A stretch of 64,000 nucleotides of DNA, taken from the NCBI RefSeq assembly GCF_041381155.1, contig NC_091137.1, positions 22,489,655 through 22,553,654 on the forward strand. The letters run 5' to 3'. Each line of letters starts with the position of its first letter. Positions within the stretch are counted from its first letter, which is position 1. Shown one piece after another: positions 41,401 to 51,601 of the stretch. This DNA is from Argopecten irradians (Eukaryota > Mollusca > Bivalvia > Pectinida > Pectinidae). The notes below the pieces were generated by a model. The model did no database searches and was not told where the DNA came from. It worked only from the letters and a program-made list of their open reading frames with translations. A program made the translations under genes and the position numbers.

Positions 41401-41505
41401 TTGAACATCAAGTGACACCACAGGCGAAGAAAAACTTACAATGTATTCTCGGACAGCATTGTGGAACACTTCCTCTCGTTTGTCTACATCCACGTCGTTT
41501 TCCAT
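17422..41505 (-). CDS. LMBR1: LMBR1/LMBR1L family multi-pass membrane protein, complete (15 coding exons)
   Basis: 499 aa against about 490 in vertebrate LMBR1. Exons in transcript order: 41440-41505, 31724-31817, 30769-30799, 29444-29583, 28798-28901, 28069-28195, 26367-26447, 25334-25398, 24346-24424, 23766-23861, 23276-23352, 22637-22714, 22280-22353, 17913-18070, 17422-17651. All phases join; all introns are GT-AG. Family landmarks: KREEVFHNAVREYI (N-terminus), SVGAVLLLPISIISNEVL, YYVKWLNSSLIHG, CTPVGFARMFTVMGKLVVKP, then a charged coiled-coil (about residues 237-300), ILSSALPVLSRIMG, and DWLGNFYLILTCNAVFAIATT near the end. About nine hydrophobic segments are visible. Family roles include lipocalin receptor and Wnt/ER control (LMBR1L) and host of the vertebrate ZRS enhancer (LMBR1). 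Which vertebrate paralogue it matches better cannot be settled here. The exon 13 donor (GTATCC) is weak and abuts a minisatellite; exon 8 is tandemly repeated downstream. Confidence 0.93.
18140..18975. mobile_element. hairpin-ended element with ~150-bp tandem core, copy 1 (LMBR1 intron 14)
   Basis: Left end ACAAGAGGCCCAAAGGGCCT; right end is a hairpin, GCTCACC-GGCCC-TTT-GGGCC-A-GGTGAGC, followed by TAA. The core has four ~150-bp units, each with 'cccctattgggcc', 'gttctgttccccttccc' and 'ggttacaatccatgcagaac'. A CGGACAACGGACAGAGGGACG-like stretch precedes the right hairpin. The structure resembles bivalve minisatellite-bearing elements (pearl/Helentron type), but no replication protein is present. 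It ends about 70 bp from the exon 14 acceptor. Confidence 0.7.
19788..22269. repeat. 2.5-kb array of a 38-bp unit (LMBR1 intron 13)
   Basis: About 65 copies of a 38-bp unit, for example 'tttactgtacctatcactag' continuing 'tgtttacacgtagaatga'. Variants alternate cca/cct and acg/atg. Copies are regular except in 21085-21960, where truncated and scrambled units occur. On the minus strand the array begins about 10-16 bp after the LMBR1 exon 13 donor. The short ORFs it contains are repeat artefacts. Confidence 0.95.
24843..25383 (-). repeat. 49-bp array made of LMBR1 exon 8 and its 5' splice site (11 copies)
   Basis: On the minus strand each unit consists of the last 41 nt of exon 8 (from GAATGTTTACTGTGATGGGT to GTTAAACCAAAG) plus about 8 nt of intron (GTAAGCCC or variants). 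The copy nearest the acceptor (25334-25398) is the true exon end; ten further copies follow in the intron. Two units lack one C (48 bp). Because 49 is not a multiple of 3, and reading through the first donor meets TAA in the next unit, only the first donor keeps the protein frame. Confidence 0.92.
25558..26053. repeat. 26-bp array (LMBR1 intron 7)
   Basis: About 19 nearly identical copies of 'tagtatgttacatgttttgg' + 'tgactg'. Only two single-base variants are seen (tgatga; taggatg). The high identity suggests recent expansion. It lies between LMBR1 exons 7 and 8. Confidence 0.95.
26470..27740. mobile_element. Tc1/mariner-like element with >120-bp inverted repeats (LMBR1 intron 6)
   Basis: The left arm starts TA-CTGCCGTTCTATCATAAG and runs to about 26594 ('acgcattgtgattggctga'). 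The right arm (about 27618-27740) is its reverse complement and ends CTTATGATAGAACGGCAG-TA. TA at both edges fits the mariner target duplication. About 1.27 kb. The interior carries a decayed transposase N-terminus on the plus strand. The element begins only 23 bp from the LMBR1 exon 7 boundary. Confidence 0.8.
27299..27562 (+). pseudogene. decayed transposase N-terminal fragment inside the mariner-like element
   Basis: An 87-codon frame with the look of a paired-type helix-turn-helix transposase start: LKVRERVVKMYNDGMGC resembles the first helix region, and TPTKVSEEVVKFVEYRKKMR resembles the second HTH linker of Tc1/mariner-like transposases. The middle is degraded and there is no DDE catalytic region in the element. 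Attribution is by position within TA-flanked inverted repeats and by loose resemblance. Confidence 0.45.
29197..29350. mobile_element. small MITE, copy 1 (LMBR1 intron 4)
   Basis: Left 'cagagctatctacccttgca' and right 'ccttcaagggaggtaatt' are imperfect inverted repeats, with inner 'attgattgtgatg' facing 'acgtcacaatgaac'. A second copy with the same ends is at 55453-55603. Confidence 0.55.
30345..30710. mobile_element. TTAA-flanked MITE, copy 2 (LMBR1 intron 3)
   Basis: Begins TTAAAGATGCTCCACCGCTG, ends 'ggtggtggagtatctttaa'. Same internal sequence as the other copies ('ttttttcactatcaaaaaca', 'atcctatatggaatgaagta'). Confidence 0.8.
32479..32502. repeat. (TA)n microsatellite
   Basis: A run of alternating AT in LMBR1 intron 1. 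Confidence 0.9.
34996..35948. repeat. 33-bp array, ~29 copies (LMBR1 intron 1)
   Basis: Unit 'ggccttaacggtaagagaca' + 'taagatatccaat'. Since 33 is a multiple of 3 and several frames lack stops, long repetitive open frames appear on both strands (11-residue periods such as RHKISNGLNGK on plus and SLTVKAIGYLM on minus). These are by-products, not supported genes. On the plus strand each unit contains ACG-GTAAGA, a consensus-like 5' splice site, opposite to LMBR1 transcription. Confidence 0.95.
36456..36804. mobile_element. TTAA-flanked MITE, copy 3 (LMBR1 intron 1)
   Basis: Begins TTAAAGATGCTCCACCTCTG, ends 'cggcggtggagcatctttaa'. Internal sequence matches copies 2 and 4 closely. Confidence 0.8.
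37877..37969. repeat. fragment of the GCAAATAAGACCCC inverted-repeat element
   Basis: 'tgtgtcaaaataggtggggg' followed by three close copies of 'tcttatttgcaggagggg' and ending in 'tcttatttgcggttgaata'. It matches the right end of the element at 48890-49407. Located in LMBR1 intron 1. Confidence 0.6.
39376..40477. mobile_element. hairpin-ended element with ~150-bp tandem core, copy 2 (LMBR1 intron 1)
   Basis: Same ends as 18140-18975: ACAAGAGGCCCAGAGGGCCT on the left and a right hairpin GCTCACCT-C-GGTC...GACC-AGGTGAGC followed by TAA. The core holds about five units with 'tttgaccccgcccctcaggc', 'catttgtacaatttggaat' and 'cagagaagaagtcatttata', unrelated in sequence to the core of copy 1. A 'gacggacgccggacaccgga' stretch precedes the hairpin. 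The family therefore has conserved ends and a swapped core. Confidence 0.7.
40928..41002 (+). repeat. tRNA-like sequence (tRNA-derived SINE head or tRNA pseudogene)
   Basis: The A-box-like 'taactcaatcggtagagca' and B-box 'gggttcgaatcc' are correctly spaced, and the outer ends (aaccagg / tctggta) can pair. The anticodon stem does not pair well, so a functional tRNA is unlikely. It lies in LMBR1 intron 1, near exon 1, and resembles the two units at 59019 and 59243. Confidence 0.55.
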
Positions 41506-42759
41506 TTTAAATGGATACGTATGTCAAAACCATGCAGTGTCAGTAAAGTCGGTCATCTCTTCCAAGCATAGATCACTGAAGTGGAAACATTGCCAGCATT
41601 GTAATCATTCCGCCATTTGAATAAATTACCCACAATTCAATTTGTTATTAAGTTAAAGGTTCTACAATTTTACAAAATGCTAAAACAAGCGGGACGTAAA
41701 TAAGTTCGAATGTTTGAAAAAAATCAATTGTGGCATACTGCTGCTAATTTCTAAGCAAATACTGTTTGATATAATATGTAAATTAAATATTAAATGAGCT
41801 ACGACAGAAATTAAAGTTTTGTATTTCGTAAACGACAATTAATGTTCCGCTTCTTAAAGTCTAAATATAGATAAACATCAAGCACTGACTTCGGGGAAAG
41901 ATTCATTTTCACTTCCGTCGTCGATGGATGCAGACGAAATTTTTGTAAACAAAACAACGTGTTCCCATTTTACTGGTTGGTTGGTTTAATGACAATATTT
42001 CATTTTTGTTGATTGAAGGCATATCAGATATACAAATCAACAATAAGAGATGCGATTATTTAGCCTACAAGAAGTAATACTAAAAAATCAAATAGAAGGT
42101 TGCGTAATCGAAAGAAACACGTGAAAAATCCATTTCATCAGATATGATTTGATTGATCGTATACACGTACACGCGATTGCCATGGCATAAAGTAATGTAT
42201 GTGACTTTTGTGATTTTCAATTTAAAAACTAAAACAGCAATTTTTCAATGTGCTGATCCGATATCGTTAATTTGTAGTCGAACTCACAGTTACACAAGAG
42301 GGTACAAGACGTTTCGACCCAGACTCCAATATAATATAGATTGACAGATAATCCATCTATGTATGTAAATATGTATTCAATGTAACCTCCGGGACGGGAG
42401 AAGACTTATATAGGCTTGCCTGTTGTCAAATCCCTTTAATATTTGTTATTAATAAAATATGTTGAAATGAAACAAGATATTTCGGCACAATAAGAAATAA
42501 GTCTCCGCTCATACAATTTACTTTTATTGATGCTTATAAATATATATACTTCTCTTCTTGCATGCAGCAGGACTATTTGTTGAAGAAAAAAAAATATTTC
42601 ATGATTATATAACGAGGAAAAAAATGAAAAGAAATCAGTCTGCATGCATTGAAATATATTGATAAAGGTAATGGGTAAAGGTTATTTTTTGGTTTCTCAT
42701 CAGATCAATCACAAAAGTTTATTTGTTTTCTCAATGTTATAAAAACAAAAATCAACTGG

Positions 42760-43056
42760 TTGAATGACAGTACATCCAAAAATACTTTTCATTCAGGTGA
42801 TTGTCAGTCATCAAAAGCATTTCAAAAGCATACACAAACAGTAATATTCAACACACCATTCCTCATCAAAAGAGATTGCAGAACTAGACATGCATATCGC
42901 TACATATCTGCTACCAATGAAATATACAAATACTCCTTCCCACATACAATCACACAATGTAACCTTTTACCGGTAGCAGCAGTACAAAGCACCACACTCG
43001 AAGACTTCAGGGTACACATCCCATATGTACAGTCCTTGAAGCCTTCACAAAACTAA
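42760..43056 (+). pseudogene. C-terminal remnant of a non-LTR retrotransposon ORF2
   Basis: The open frame ends with a pattern typical of the C-terminus of LINE reverse-transcriptase ORFs in invertebrates: RHAYRYISATNEIYKYSFPH, then TITQCNLLPVAAVQSTTLEDF. The usual tryptophan in 'WNxLP' is replaced (CNLLP). Upstream reverse-transcriptase motifs are absent, so this is a 5'-truncated dead copy. Identification is from remembered family pattern only. Confidence 0.55.
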
Positions 43057-43274
43057 AATTCTACACTTTTTATCTGATAGCTGCACAAAAACTAAAAAGA
43101 AACAATCTTCACTTTCACTTTCAGACACTGTAAATATATACCACACCACTACACAAAAGCCCCAAAAAGATCACAAATCATCATAATTGACAGACTGACT
43201 GATCTGACAAGAAGGAGATAAAAGGAGTGGGTCTGTGTTGACTGTATATAGTGTTAAAAATATAGTCTCTGTCA

Positions 43275-43375
43275 CTCAGCTGACAGAGCATGCTTCCTTG
43301 GCTCATGCGGTAGAATAGTAGATTTCTGCACTGGAGACTTGTACACTGGTTCTATTCCTTGTCAGGAAAAATATG
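43275..43375 (+). repeat. decayed tRNA-like sequence
   Basis: 'ttggctcatgcggtagaata' resembles an A box and 'ctggttctattccttgtcag' a mutated B box, at tRNA-like spacing. A further half A box ('cactcagctgacagagca') lies just upstream. Not a functional tRNA. Confidence 0.35.
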
Positions 43376-43538
43376 TATTTTTATTACTTTATCCCTTTAT
43401 CAACAAATAATAATGCATCTTATTTGATTTAAGGCTTTACATAATATTAATTGTGTACCTTGATATAAATTACATTCAGACTCTGGTTCATGCAAATCTT
43501 TTGCAGGAAATCCTAAGTTGGTATGAGTTTCATCCGGA

Positions 43539-46500
43539 ATGCCTGTCCTGTCAAAACCTGATCGCTTCCTTTTGTTATTTGGAACACAAACTGGTCAAGC
43601 TGAAGCTATTGCCAAGGAAATAGCTGAAAAGGTTGAGGTACAAGGCATTAAAGTTGACATACATGATCTTGGTAAAACAGAGAAAAAGGTATGTGTATAT
43701 GATTATAAATGTATATGAATGAATTTAAATTGAATAACACTTAAATTTAAATTTCACAAATTACAGAGAATCCAATCTGATTACTACTTTGAGATTTGTT
43801 TTCTTAAAATTTTATAAACGAATATCACAAAAGAATACCAGATATTATGTTTATGCTCTTTGTAATAGTATTGAACTTAAGAGACAAATATAACTATGGC
43901 CTGCAACAGATACACCATATTCTATCCAATAAACGTCCAGGGCGCTTAAAAAATAATAAAACAAATTTTGACTAGCCTTTCTTAAAATATTCTACAAAGT
44001 AAGCCATAAATCAATTTGCAAATGAAACCAGTAAGGAAACCAACACAGTTTTCATATTTTCAGTCTGCATTTAATTTCAAGTAAGTGAAATTGAAGCCTT
44101 AAAAAGGGGTAGGTGGGCTTATATTGAAGGATGGGGTGGCTTATTGGCTCGAAATACAGTAGTAGCAATAAATATAGCCATTTCTTCTGTATATGTATAC
44201 ATATATGGTTGACCTGTTATGATTTACTCTTCAGTTTAACATCGAACGAGAAACCTGTGTAGTAATTGTCACCTCCACAACTGGCGATGGAGACCCACCA
44301 GATATGGCCCTCAAGTTTTTCCGTAGACTTAAGAAAAAGACTTTGCCTGATGATTACCTAGCCAACCTGAAATATGCATTGTTAGGTTGGTAGATATATA
44401 TTACTGTTATGGTCAAGTGTATATATTATTATAGAATATTTTTACAGGTTTTTTGGGCTTCAACAATTATATAATGTTATGAAAAATTAGGAGTATACCA
44501 CGACGAGTCACTTTAAACATTAGTGTTACATATACATGTATATGAATTGTGTTTAAATTCTTGATTTGGTATTTGATTCATTGATAAATGATCAGAAGAA
44601 AATATGAATTAAATTACTAAAAGGCATTATTTTATAATTTCAGGTCTTGGTGACTCTAACTATACAAACTTTTGTAATGCTGCTAAAACTTTAGATAATA
44701 GACTTGAAGAGCTTGGAGCAAAGAGATTCTATCCTTCAGGCTGGGGAGATGATGCAGTAGGGTATGTATGTCTAACATTTGATTGACTGATGTGTCATAC
44801 TCAATATAATATTAATTTTTAAAGTGAGATATCAGCTTAACACCTTCAAATTGAATTTCCCAGAAACTGTATATTTTCAATAATGATTTAGTCGACATAT
44901 TCACACTGCTTGTTTGTTGTCTCCATATAATAATATTAAATGTTCACCATAACCATCAATTGCCTGTCGTAAACTTGAACTGTATACAGGACAGAAAGGA
45001 TAGGAATTGTAATTACCCGGTACTCCCGTCAGATAAAGTAATACATATTGGAGGTATAGCTGAATCATTAACATTGATGTACAGAGTACTTGCTTTAGGT
45101 CATTTTAACCTTGACTCTAAGTTGGAGATCAAGCTTAGGAATAATTCTGCCAAGATGATGCCAACAATCCCCAATTTAAAAGTATGCAATGGAAGTTTGA
45201 CATGGAAAATACTGGCAAAGAAACAGTAAGAAAATAAATATCTGTGTAAAGAACAATATTATTGGAATATGATATCCAGGTAATATATCTCTTTATAAGA
45301 TAATTCCAGAGATAATAATTTCTGTTTTGTAGACTAGAAGTAGTTGTAGAGCCTTGGATGGAAGGATTGATCAAAGCTCTTTGTGAATTACATGGACATA
45401 AATATAAAGAAACTGAGGTTGGGATTTCTACTGTCCAGGCGCCACGTGTTAATAAAGACAAATCTGAAAACGCAATAGAAACAAACTCTCATAATACAGA
45501 TTCAACTGAAATGGTGTCTCAGAAAGCTGAAACTTCAACTGAAAATGACATATCTAGGAATGATAATTCGAAAAATGGAAAAGATGGACAGAGTGACAAA
45601 GAAAATGAAGATGCTTCGCAAATAGACAGAAAAGAGGGGGGAGCATGTAGTGAACTCCCAAAAGACTATGCCCAGAACAGAAGTACTAGCGAGTCTGAGG
45701 CTACACGGGCTACTCTTCAAACTTCAGTGTTGCCATTGACAGATGCAACATTAACAATACCAGCATTGGCACAAGGCTTTCTGAGATTGGAATACCTTGA
45801 CACAGAAATGAAGGTAAACTTGCATAAAGATTGAAATGTCTAGATCTATGGTATCAGTATAATAGTGACATGTGAATTTGATGAATAATTTCAATTTACC
45901 GTTAATGATTTTATTTGGAACTACAAAAGCATTGGGAGATAGAAGGTGTTTTATTGAATGAAGTCCTTAATGAAAACAATGACAAATGCAGATTTATGCA
46001 TAAGTATTTGATATTTAAAAGTGAAGAAGTTTGAAGAATATTAATTGTTAAGAGTATATTGATTGTTTATATTTGCAGGATGGCAGTATCAGTGAATTAA
46101 CAATACAAAATGGTGTCCCTTTTCCATCCGCTGCTTCATCAGTAACCATGGCAACAGTTTTATCTAGTACAGTGATGACTCACCCAGAGGCTATGAAGAA
46201 AACCATCAGTTTACGACTTGGCATTGAGGTTTTTACATCATTTTCTGAATACATGCATGGGAAATATCTATTTTGCTTTTAATATATTCAGACATATCGT
46301 ACTAAGGTATTCAAATCTGTGTCAGATCTCGCAGTAACTTTTCTTGAGCTGTCCAGGGTAATTGAGAAATCAGTCTTCTGATTTAAAAAACCGCATATAA
46401 TTTAAAACAGTTTACTGTGATTTATCATAAAAGTGTTAATTCTTTAGATTTTATCTTTTGATATTGAAAAGGACACTGGGGAAAATTATTTTAAAAGTCA

Positions 46501-49500
46501 AAGTGACAAAATATGACACAGGTGATCGTAAACATTAGATGTTATATCTGTGTACTATATATGTACTGATTCATATTCTTGTTATAACATTCTTTTACAA
46601 AATCTTGAATTATCTGTAATAATCCATGCATAAAGTTATCAAATGTTGTATGAAATGAAAAAAAAATTCAATAAAAAATCAGTTTCATGTTGAAACAACC
46701 ATTATTCAGACAGTCTTCTATCATTTACTTTCTTTTATCAACTTCTTTACTGATGCTTTCTGTGATATTAATTTTTGGATACCATTTTTTTTCCTATGAC
46801 AGGACTCTCCTTTTGACTACCAGCCAGGAGACAGTATCTCTGTCATTTGCTCTAACAGTGAAGGGGAGGTAACCCAGCTCCTGCACAGGTATTTTGATTT
46901 TAGTGTCAACAGATGAATATTTCAATATCAGCATACATAAGTCAGAACAATTTACAGAACAGAGTTAAACAGAGTATTTGGTCTAAAGGACTTATACAAA
47001 CCTTTTGATTTGTGTCGCTTTTGCACAAAAGCCCTTTTACATTTTGCATACATTTTTTTTGCTCTTCTTCTATTATGTACACAAGTATGAAAGTGTAGTA
47101 TAGAAGCAGTTATTGGTCATACATATATATATGTGTTTTGTTACAGGCTGGATATTTCAGATAAGGCAGACAAAGTGTGTCAATTATCCATTGTACAGAA
47201 CACCAAGAAAAAGAACCCAACAATACCACAATATTACCCTACTACCAGCTCACTCAGACATCTGTTTAACACCTGCATTGACATCAGGGACCCCCCGAAG
47301 AAGGTGAGAAATATCTAATTATTAGCTTGTGTATTCATAAGGACCAAAGATTTTTTTTTTTACTCGAGTATCTTTCAGTTTTATATTATTTCATTAAAAA
47401 AGTTGTGACTTATACTCCAGAAAATATGGTTCATCTTTTTGTTCATTCGTCTTTCTCCAAGGGTCTATAAGCTAATGTTCTTCATTTTTCCATGACAAAT
47501 TTCATACTAGGATCCATACCTTGTTTAGTTCGGCTTAGGGCCAAAAGTTTGACATTGTCAAATTGACCTTTAATTTGACCTTTGTCCTACATTTGTTTTG
47601 TATGCTTATCATCTTGAATCCTTGATTGCTTGAGTATAATTCCTTAAATCAATTACATCTATATCTACGGTCATAACTTACCCTAAACAATTGGATTTTC
47701 ACAATTAGTTTGGTATATAATTTCCCAATAAATATCTATTTGCAGGCTGTTATCCGTACCTTGGCCGAGTACACATCAGACGAGCGAGAGAGACGACGAC
47801 TACAGGAACTCTGTAGTAAACAAGGTGGTTCAGACTACTCACAATTTATACGCGAGGCTGGTGTTGGCATCCTCGATCTTCTCTTGGCTTTCACTTCCTG
47901 TAACCCACCCGTTGAAAGACTTCTAGGTACGTATAGATTGTCTGTGAATGTTTCAAAAGATTTACCTACATCTAAAGTTCTACTTAATCCAAACATGTAT
48001 ACGAAACATGGTTTGTGGCAATTTATTTTCTGATAGCTCAGGAAATGCCCAAAATTAAATTTCCACACAGGAAAAAAATTGGTTTCCAGTATGCAGTAAT
48101 TGTTTTGTCTCCTTCACCCATCAATGTTGTCTATGTCTGTCCTATGCCATTTTATTACAACTGTTTCATATGAAGAGAAACTAGTGTGACTCTTGCCAAA
48201 GTCATCCTCTGTATGTCTAGTTGTGCTCTTTTTTCTCTGGTCAAGTATTCATAATCTCGAGATGGATGTAATTTATCTCATGGAGACATGTACTTTTATA
48301 TGTTTACAGATAATTACTAGTTTTATATTTATTTAATTGTCCATCCAGATTAGAATTATATCTGTTAACATTTAATTTTGTTAACTTTATACTATCAATG
48401 GTTCCAAATAGAATTCTAAACAAAATGTTTTGGTTACAGAACAATTACCCAGATTGCAGCCCAGGCCCTATTCTGTGTGCAGGTATTGTTCTACTTTTTC
48501 ATTGTTTTTTTTGTACAAGTTCAAATATTTTATTAAAGTCTAACCCTCAATTAAAAACATTACATAATAACATAAAACATTAATTAACTATAACAGGTTA
48601 AAAAAGTACATGTAAAATGATGTGGTTTGAGTATCAAAAATATACATCATAATACTAGAAGGTGGAGCCAAACATATACTCATTTTTTTTACCTCATTAT
48701 GAAACATATACTCATACCAAGTCACTATACAAAACTACCTATTGACATTTATTTCAAAAATGCATTAAAAACCTATATTTGAATGTTTACTGAAGCTAAA
48801 CTGGAAGGATTATCTGCTTGAGATATGAAGTAAAATATGAAATTCTTGGATGGAGAAGTCATCAGATCCTTAAAACTATCACCTTTAATCACCGCAAATA
48901 AGACCCCCCTCCCAGAGAAGAAATAAAGGTCAAAAGTGGTGGGGGGTCTTATTTGCGGACAACCCGACTGATAACATCGATCTATGAGGTCGCCATCTTG
49001 GATTTTTTAATGTCCTGTCATTGTTTTAACAGTCGTATGACAGATGGGTAATAGCAAGATGTTCAAGTATTTATAATAATAATGAAGACGTATGTGTAAA
49101 ATTTAATAAAATGTTATGACAAATTAAAATATAAAAAGTACTAGGGCAGTTGTAACGTAAGTCTGAAAAATAACAAGCACACAAACAGTTTTTACTACGT
49201 GATTTTTCTATGCCGATAAAACAAACAAAAAGAAATTCCGATGCAAGGTCATTTTGGTGATATTTTTAATTACTCCATTGCTCAAATCCATCATCCAGTA
49301 AACTGAAAAATAGGTGGGGGGTCTTATTTGCAGACATCCCCCCTAAGTCTGAAAATGTGTCAAAATAGGTGGGGGGCTTTTTTGCGGGAGGGGTCTTATT
49401 TGCGGTGAAATACGGTACTCATTTTTCCTAATTTACGGTAATTCAAACTTATTAATTTACAAAAACTTTTCCTACCTGTCTCAGTCCTTACCTTCTGTTC

Positions 49501-51187
49501 AATTTAAAATGCCCTATTTAAGTTTTGTTTGTATATACAGTTCACCTATAGCCGAGCCTGGTGTACTGGAGGTAGCCTTCAATGTAATGGACATACCTTG
49601 TGGTGCTGGCCGCATGTTTGACCGAACTGGAGTGTGTACCGGAATGCTTGACCGATTGACCAGATCTATACAGACATCTTATACTGACCAGTGTCCATCC
49701 TCAGTGGATGGGGACATCAGTGAACAAGTGGCCTGTATGAAACTATCAGCTATAAAGGTAAGTCATCCATATAAGAAATAGGGCAATGTGGACGAGTGGT
49801 TCAGGTGGCTTGACTCTTATCAAATAGCCCTACATCTCTTGTTAACCAATACGAGAATTTTTAGATTCCAAAACGACATGGGTAAAGTATGATTTAGCAT
49901 CGATTAATCCGCCAGTGAAAAAGTAAGGATTGAAAATAATAGCGTGTTACACGGCAAATGCAAAGGAATGTCATAAAAATTTAGCGTTTACTACTTAAAC
50001 ATTGTTTATGGTTAGACATGACTAATTGTAGAAATTTAAATTGTTGATTTATAAACAGATACCAGTATTTGCTCGGACCAGTCAACACTTCCATATGCCT
50101 GATGATCTGACAGTGCCTCTCATCATGGTGGGACCAGGGACAGGTGTTGCTCCATTCATCGGCTTCTTACGTCATAGAGAGGCTCTCAAGGCAAAGATGG
50201 CCGACATTTCCTTATATGGAGATACTTGGCTTTTCTATGGCTGTCGTCATAGAGACAAAGATTACTTGTACAGGTGGGTCACAGGGATTGTTATCACTAC
50301 AACATTTTAATCTTTCTTGGTTTCATTGTTGCTTTTATAATAACTCTAATAGCCAGTTGAGTTATTTAAAGGTGTACCAGACTTTGTAATGGAGGAAAGA
50401 GAGAGAATCTGTAAAAAAATTCAACCCATGTATTGTTGATTTTATTTTTTAGGAAGGAGTTAGCAAGGTTTGACGAGACTGGAATCTTAACAAGGTTGTG
50501 TGTGTGTTTCTCACGTGATGAACAAGACTCTGATAAACCACGTTATGTACAGGACAATATCTGTAGGAACGCTGAGGAGTTAGTGCCTCTGATAGACAGA
50601 GGAGCCAAAATATTTGTGTGTGGGGACGCTAAAAATATGGCGAAGGATGTGAATGAGGCCATTATCAACTCATTACAGAAAGTTAAAGGTAGGTACTGGT
50701 AAATCAAAAGTGTAATTATCTCCTCGTAATAAAAAGGTATGGGGTGGGGGGAATAGTTTTGTAAACTACTATATATTTACATACAGTATTTCACACCATT
50801 GTGATTTCAACATATTTGCAATGATAAAGTTTTTTCTGCGAAAATTAAACGAAAATTTGTATCTTGCGAGACATTTTCATATACTGTAGTTTACATAGTA
50901 TCACCGGTATACATTATGTTTATCTATGCCTGTCCAGTGACCCATCTTATTAGATATATGAATAACTAAAGCTACCAATGTGTTTTTTCTTACATAGCAG
51001 GTTACACTGTTATGAAGTATTAAGATACAGAGTAAAGATATAATTTACAGTCTGGTATCATGTTAATTTGATTTATAATGTAATTAACAAATCCGCCCAT
51101 TTCACAGGTATTGATGCGGATGAAGCCAAGAAACAAGTGATGAAGTTACGACTATACAAATTCTACTTGGAGGATGTGTGGACGTAA
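43539..51187 (+). CDS. MTRR: methionine synthase reductase, complete (13 coding exons)
   Basis: A diflavin reductase that passes NADPH electrons through FAD and FMN to reactivate cob(II)alamin methionine synthase. Exons: 43539-43688, 44235-44385, 44644-44761, 45333-45813, 46079-46228, 46803-46888, 47147-47303, 47746-47926, 48440-48482, 49541-49757, 50059-50273, 50453-50688, 51108-51187; 2265 nt, 754 aa, all GT-AG with consistent phase. Motifs: FMN-binding GTQTGQAEA (15-23) and [10 protein letters not shown] (64-73), [24 protein letters not shown] motif RPYSVCSS (500-507) and GVCTG (536-540); NADPH motif GPGTGVAPF (603-611), [14 protein letters not shown], and C-terminal LEDVWT with the flavin-stacking Trp. 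It is longer than the ~700-aa human enzyme mainly through a Ser/Asn/Glu/Asp-rich linker (about 165-265) between the FMN and FAD halves. The ATG opens directly onto the flavodoxin domain, fitting a cytosolic form. Confidence 0.96.
43912..44163. mobile_element. possible inverted-repeat element in MTRR intron 1
   Basis: Left 'tattctatccaataaacgtc' and right 'cttattggctcgaaatacag' are weakly inverted (TATTnnAnCCAATAA type), flanking GC-richer sequence ('aaggggtaggtgggcttat'). The right end recalls the GCGGTGAAATACGGTA end at 49402. Tentative. Confidence 0.3.
48890..49407. mobile_element. MITE with CACCGCAAATAAGACCCC ends (MTRR intron 9)
   Basis: The left end CACCGCAAATAAGACCCC is exactly inverted at the right end GGGGTCTTATTTGCGGTG. 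Additional internal copies of 'ggggggtcttatttgcgg' occur at 48942 and 49317. About 518 bp. A right-end fragment is at 37877-37969. Confidence 0.7.
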
Positions 51188-51601
51188 AAGTTACTGTATG
51201 AATAAGTTCTTTTGTGTGGCAATTCCTTGTAACTGATTCATCAACAGTTTTTTCAGAGTGTATATTAACTCATTGACTCCTTAAGACACATTTAGGCTGT
51301 TCTGAAACAAAGACTGGACCAGTCCATTGTGAAATTTTAGGGGGAGAACAATGTCTGTAAAATATAGTTCAGTTGATGTTTCAAAGTTGACAGGAGGTTG
51401 ATAAAGCTTTGAGAGTGTGTTAAACAGTGCGAGTGTGTAGTGTTCAATTGGCTGGCACCAACAAGATACTTTCAATTGAGTTGGTCACAAGTTTCTGATA
51501 ATGTAGTTAAATCTTCTCTGGTCTGTCAGTCAGAGATTGCTTGAGTAAGAGTGCCTTTCTTTGGGTGAACTTTAGTCTATATGGTGTTTGATATTATTCT
51601 G

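Larger units (their letters stand above)
41506..43538. promoter_or_regulatory. divergent intergenic region LMBR1(-)/MTRR(+)
   Basis: About 2.03 kb between the two start codons. A CAG acceptor at 43504-43506, 32 nt before the MTRR ATG, implies an upstream non-coding MTRR exon somewhere in this region. No TATA box or other promoter element could be assigned with confidence. It holds a retrotransposon remnant (42760-43056) and a decayed tRNA-like stretch. Confidence 0.45.

Noticed and set aside
17422..41505. A Shh limb-enhancer (ZRS) equivalent in the LMBR1 introns
   Set aside because: The ZRS is a vertebrate feature; no block of unusually conserved-looking non-coding sequence could be recognised by eye, and there is no basis for claiming one.
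45535..45720. Minus-strand frame within MTRR exon 4
   Set aside because: Shadow of the low-complexity MTRR linker on the opposite strand.
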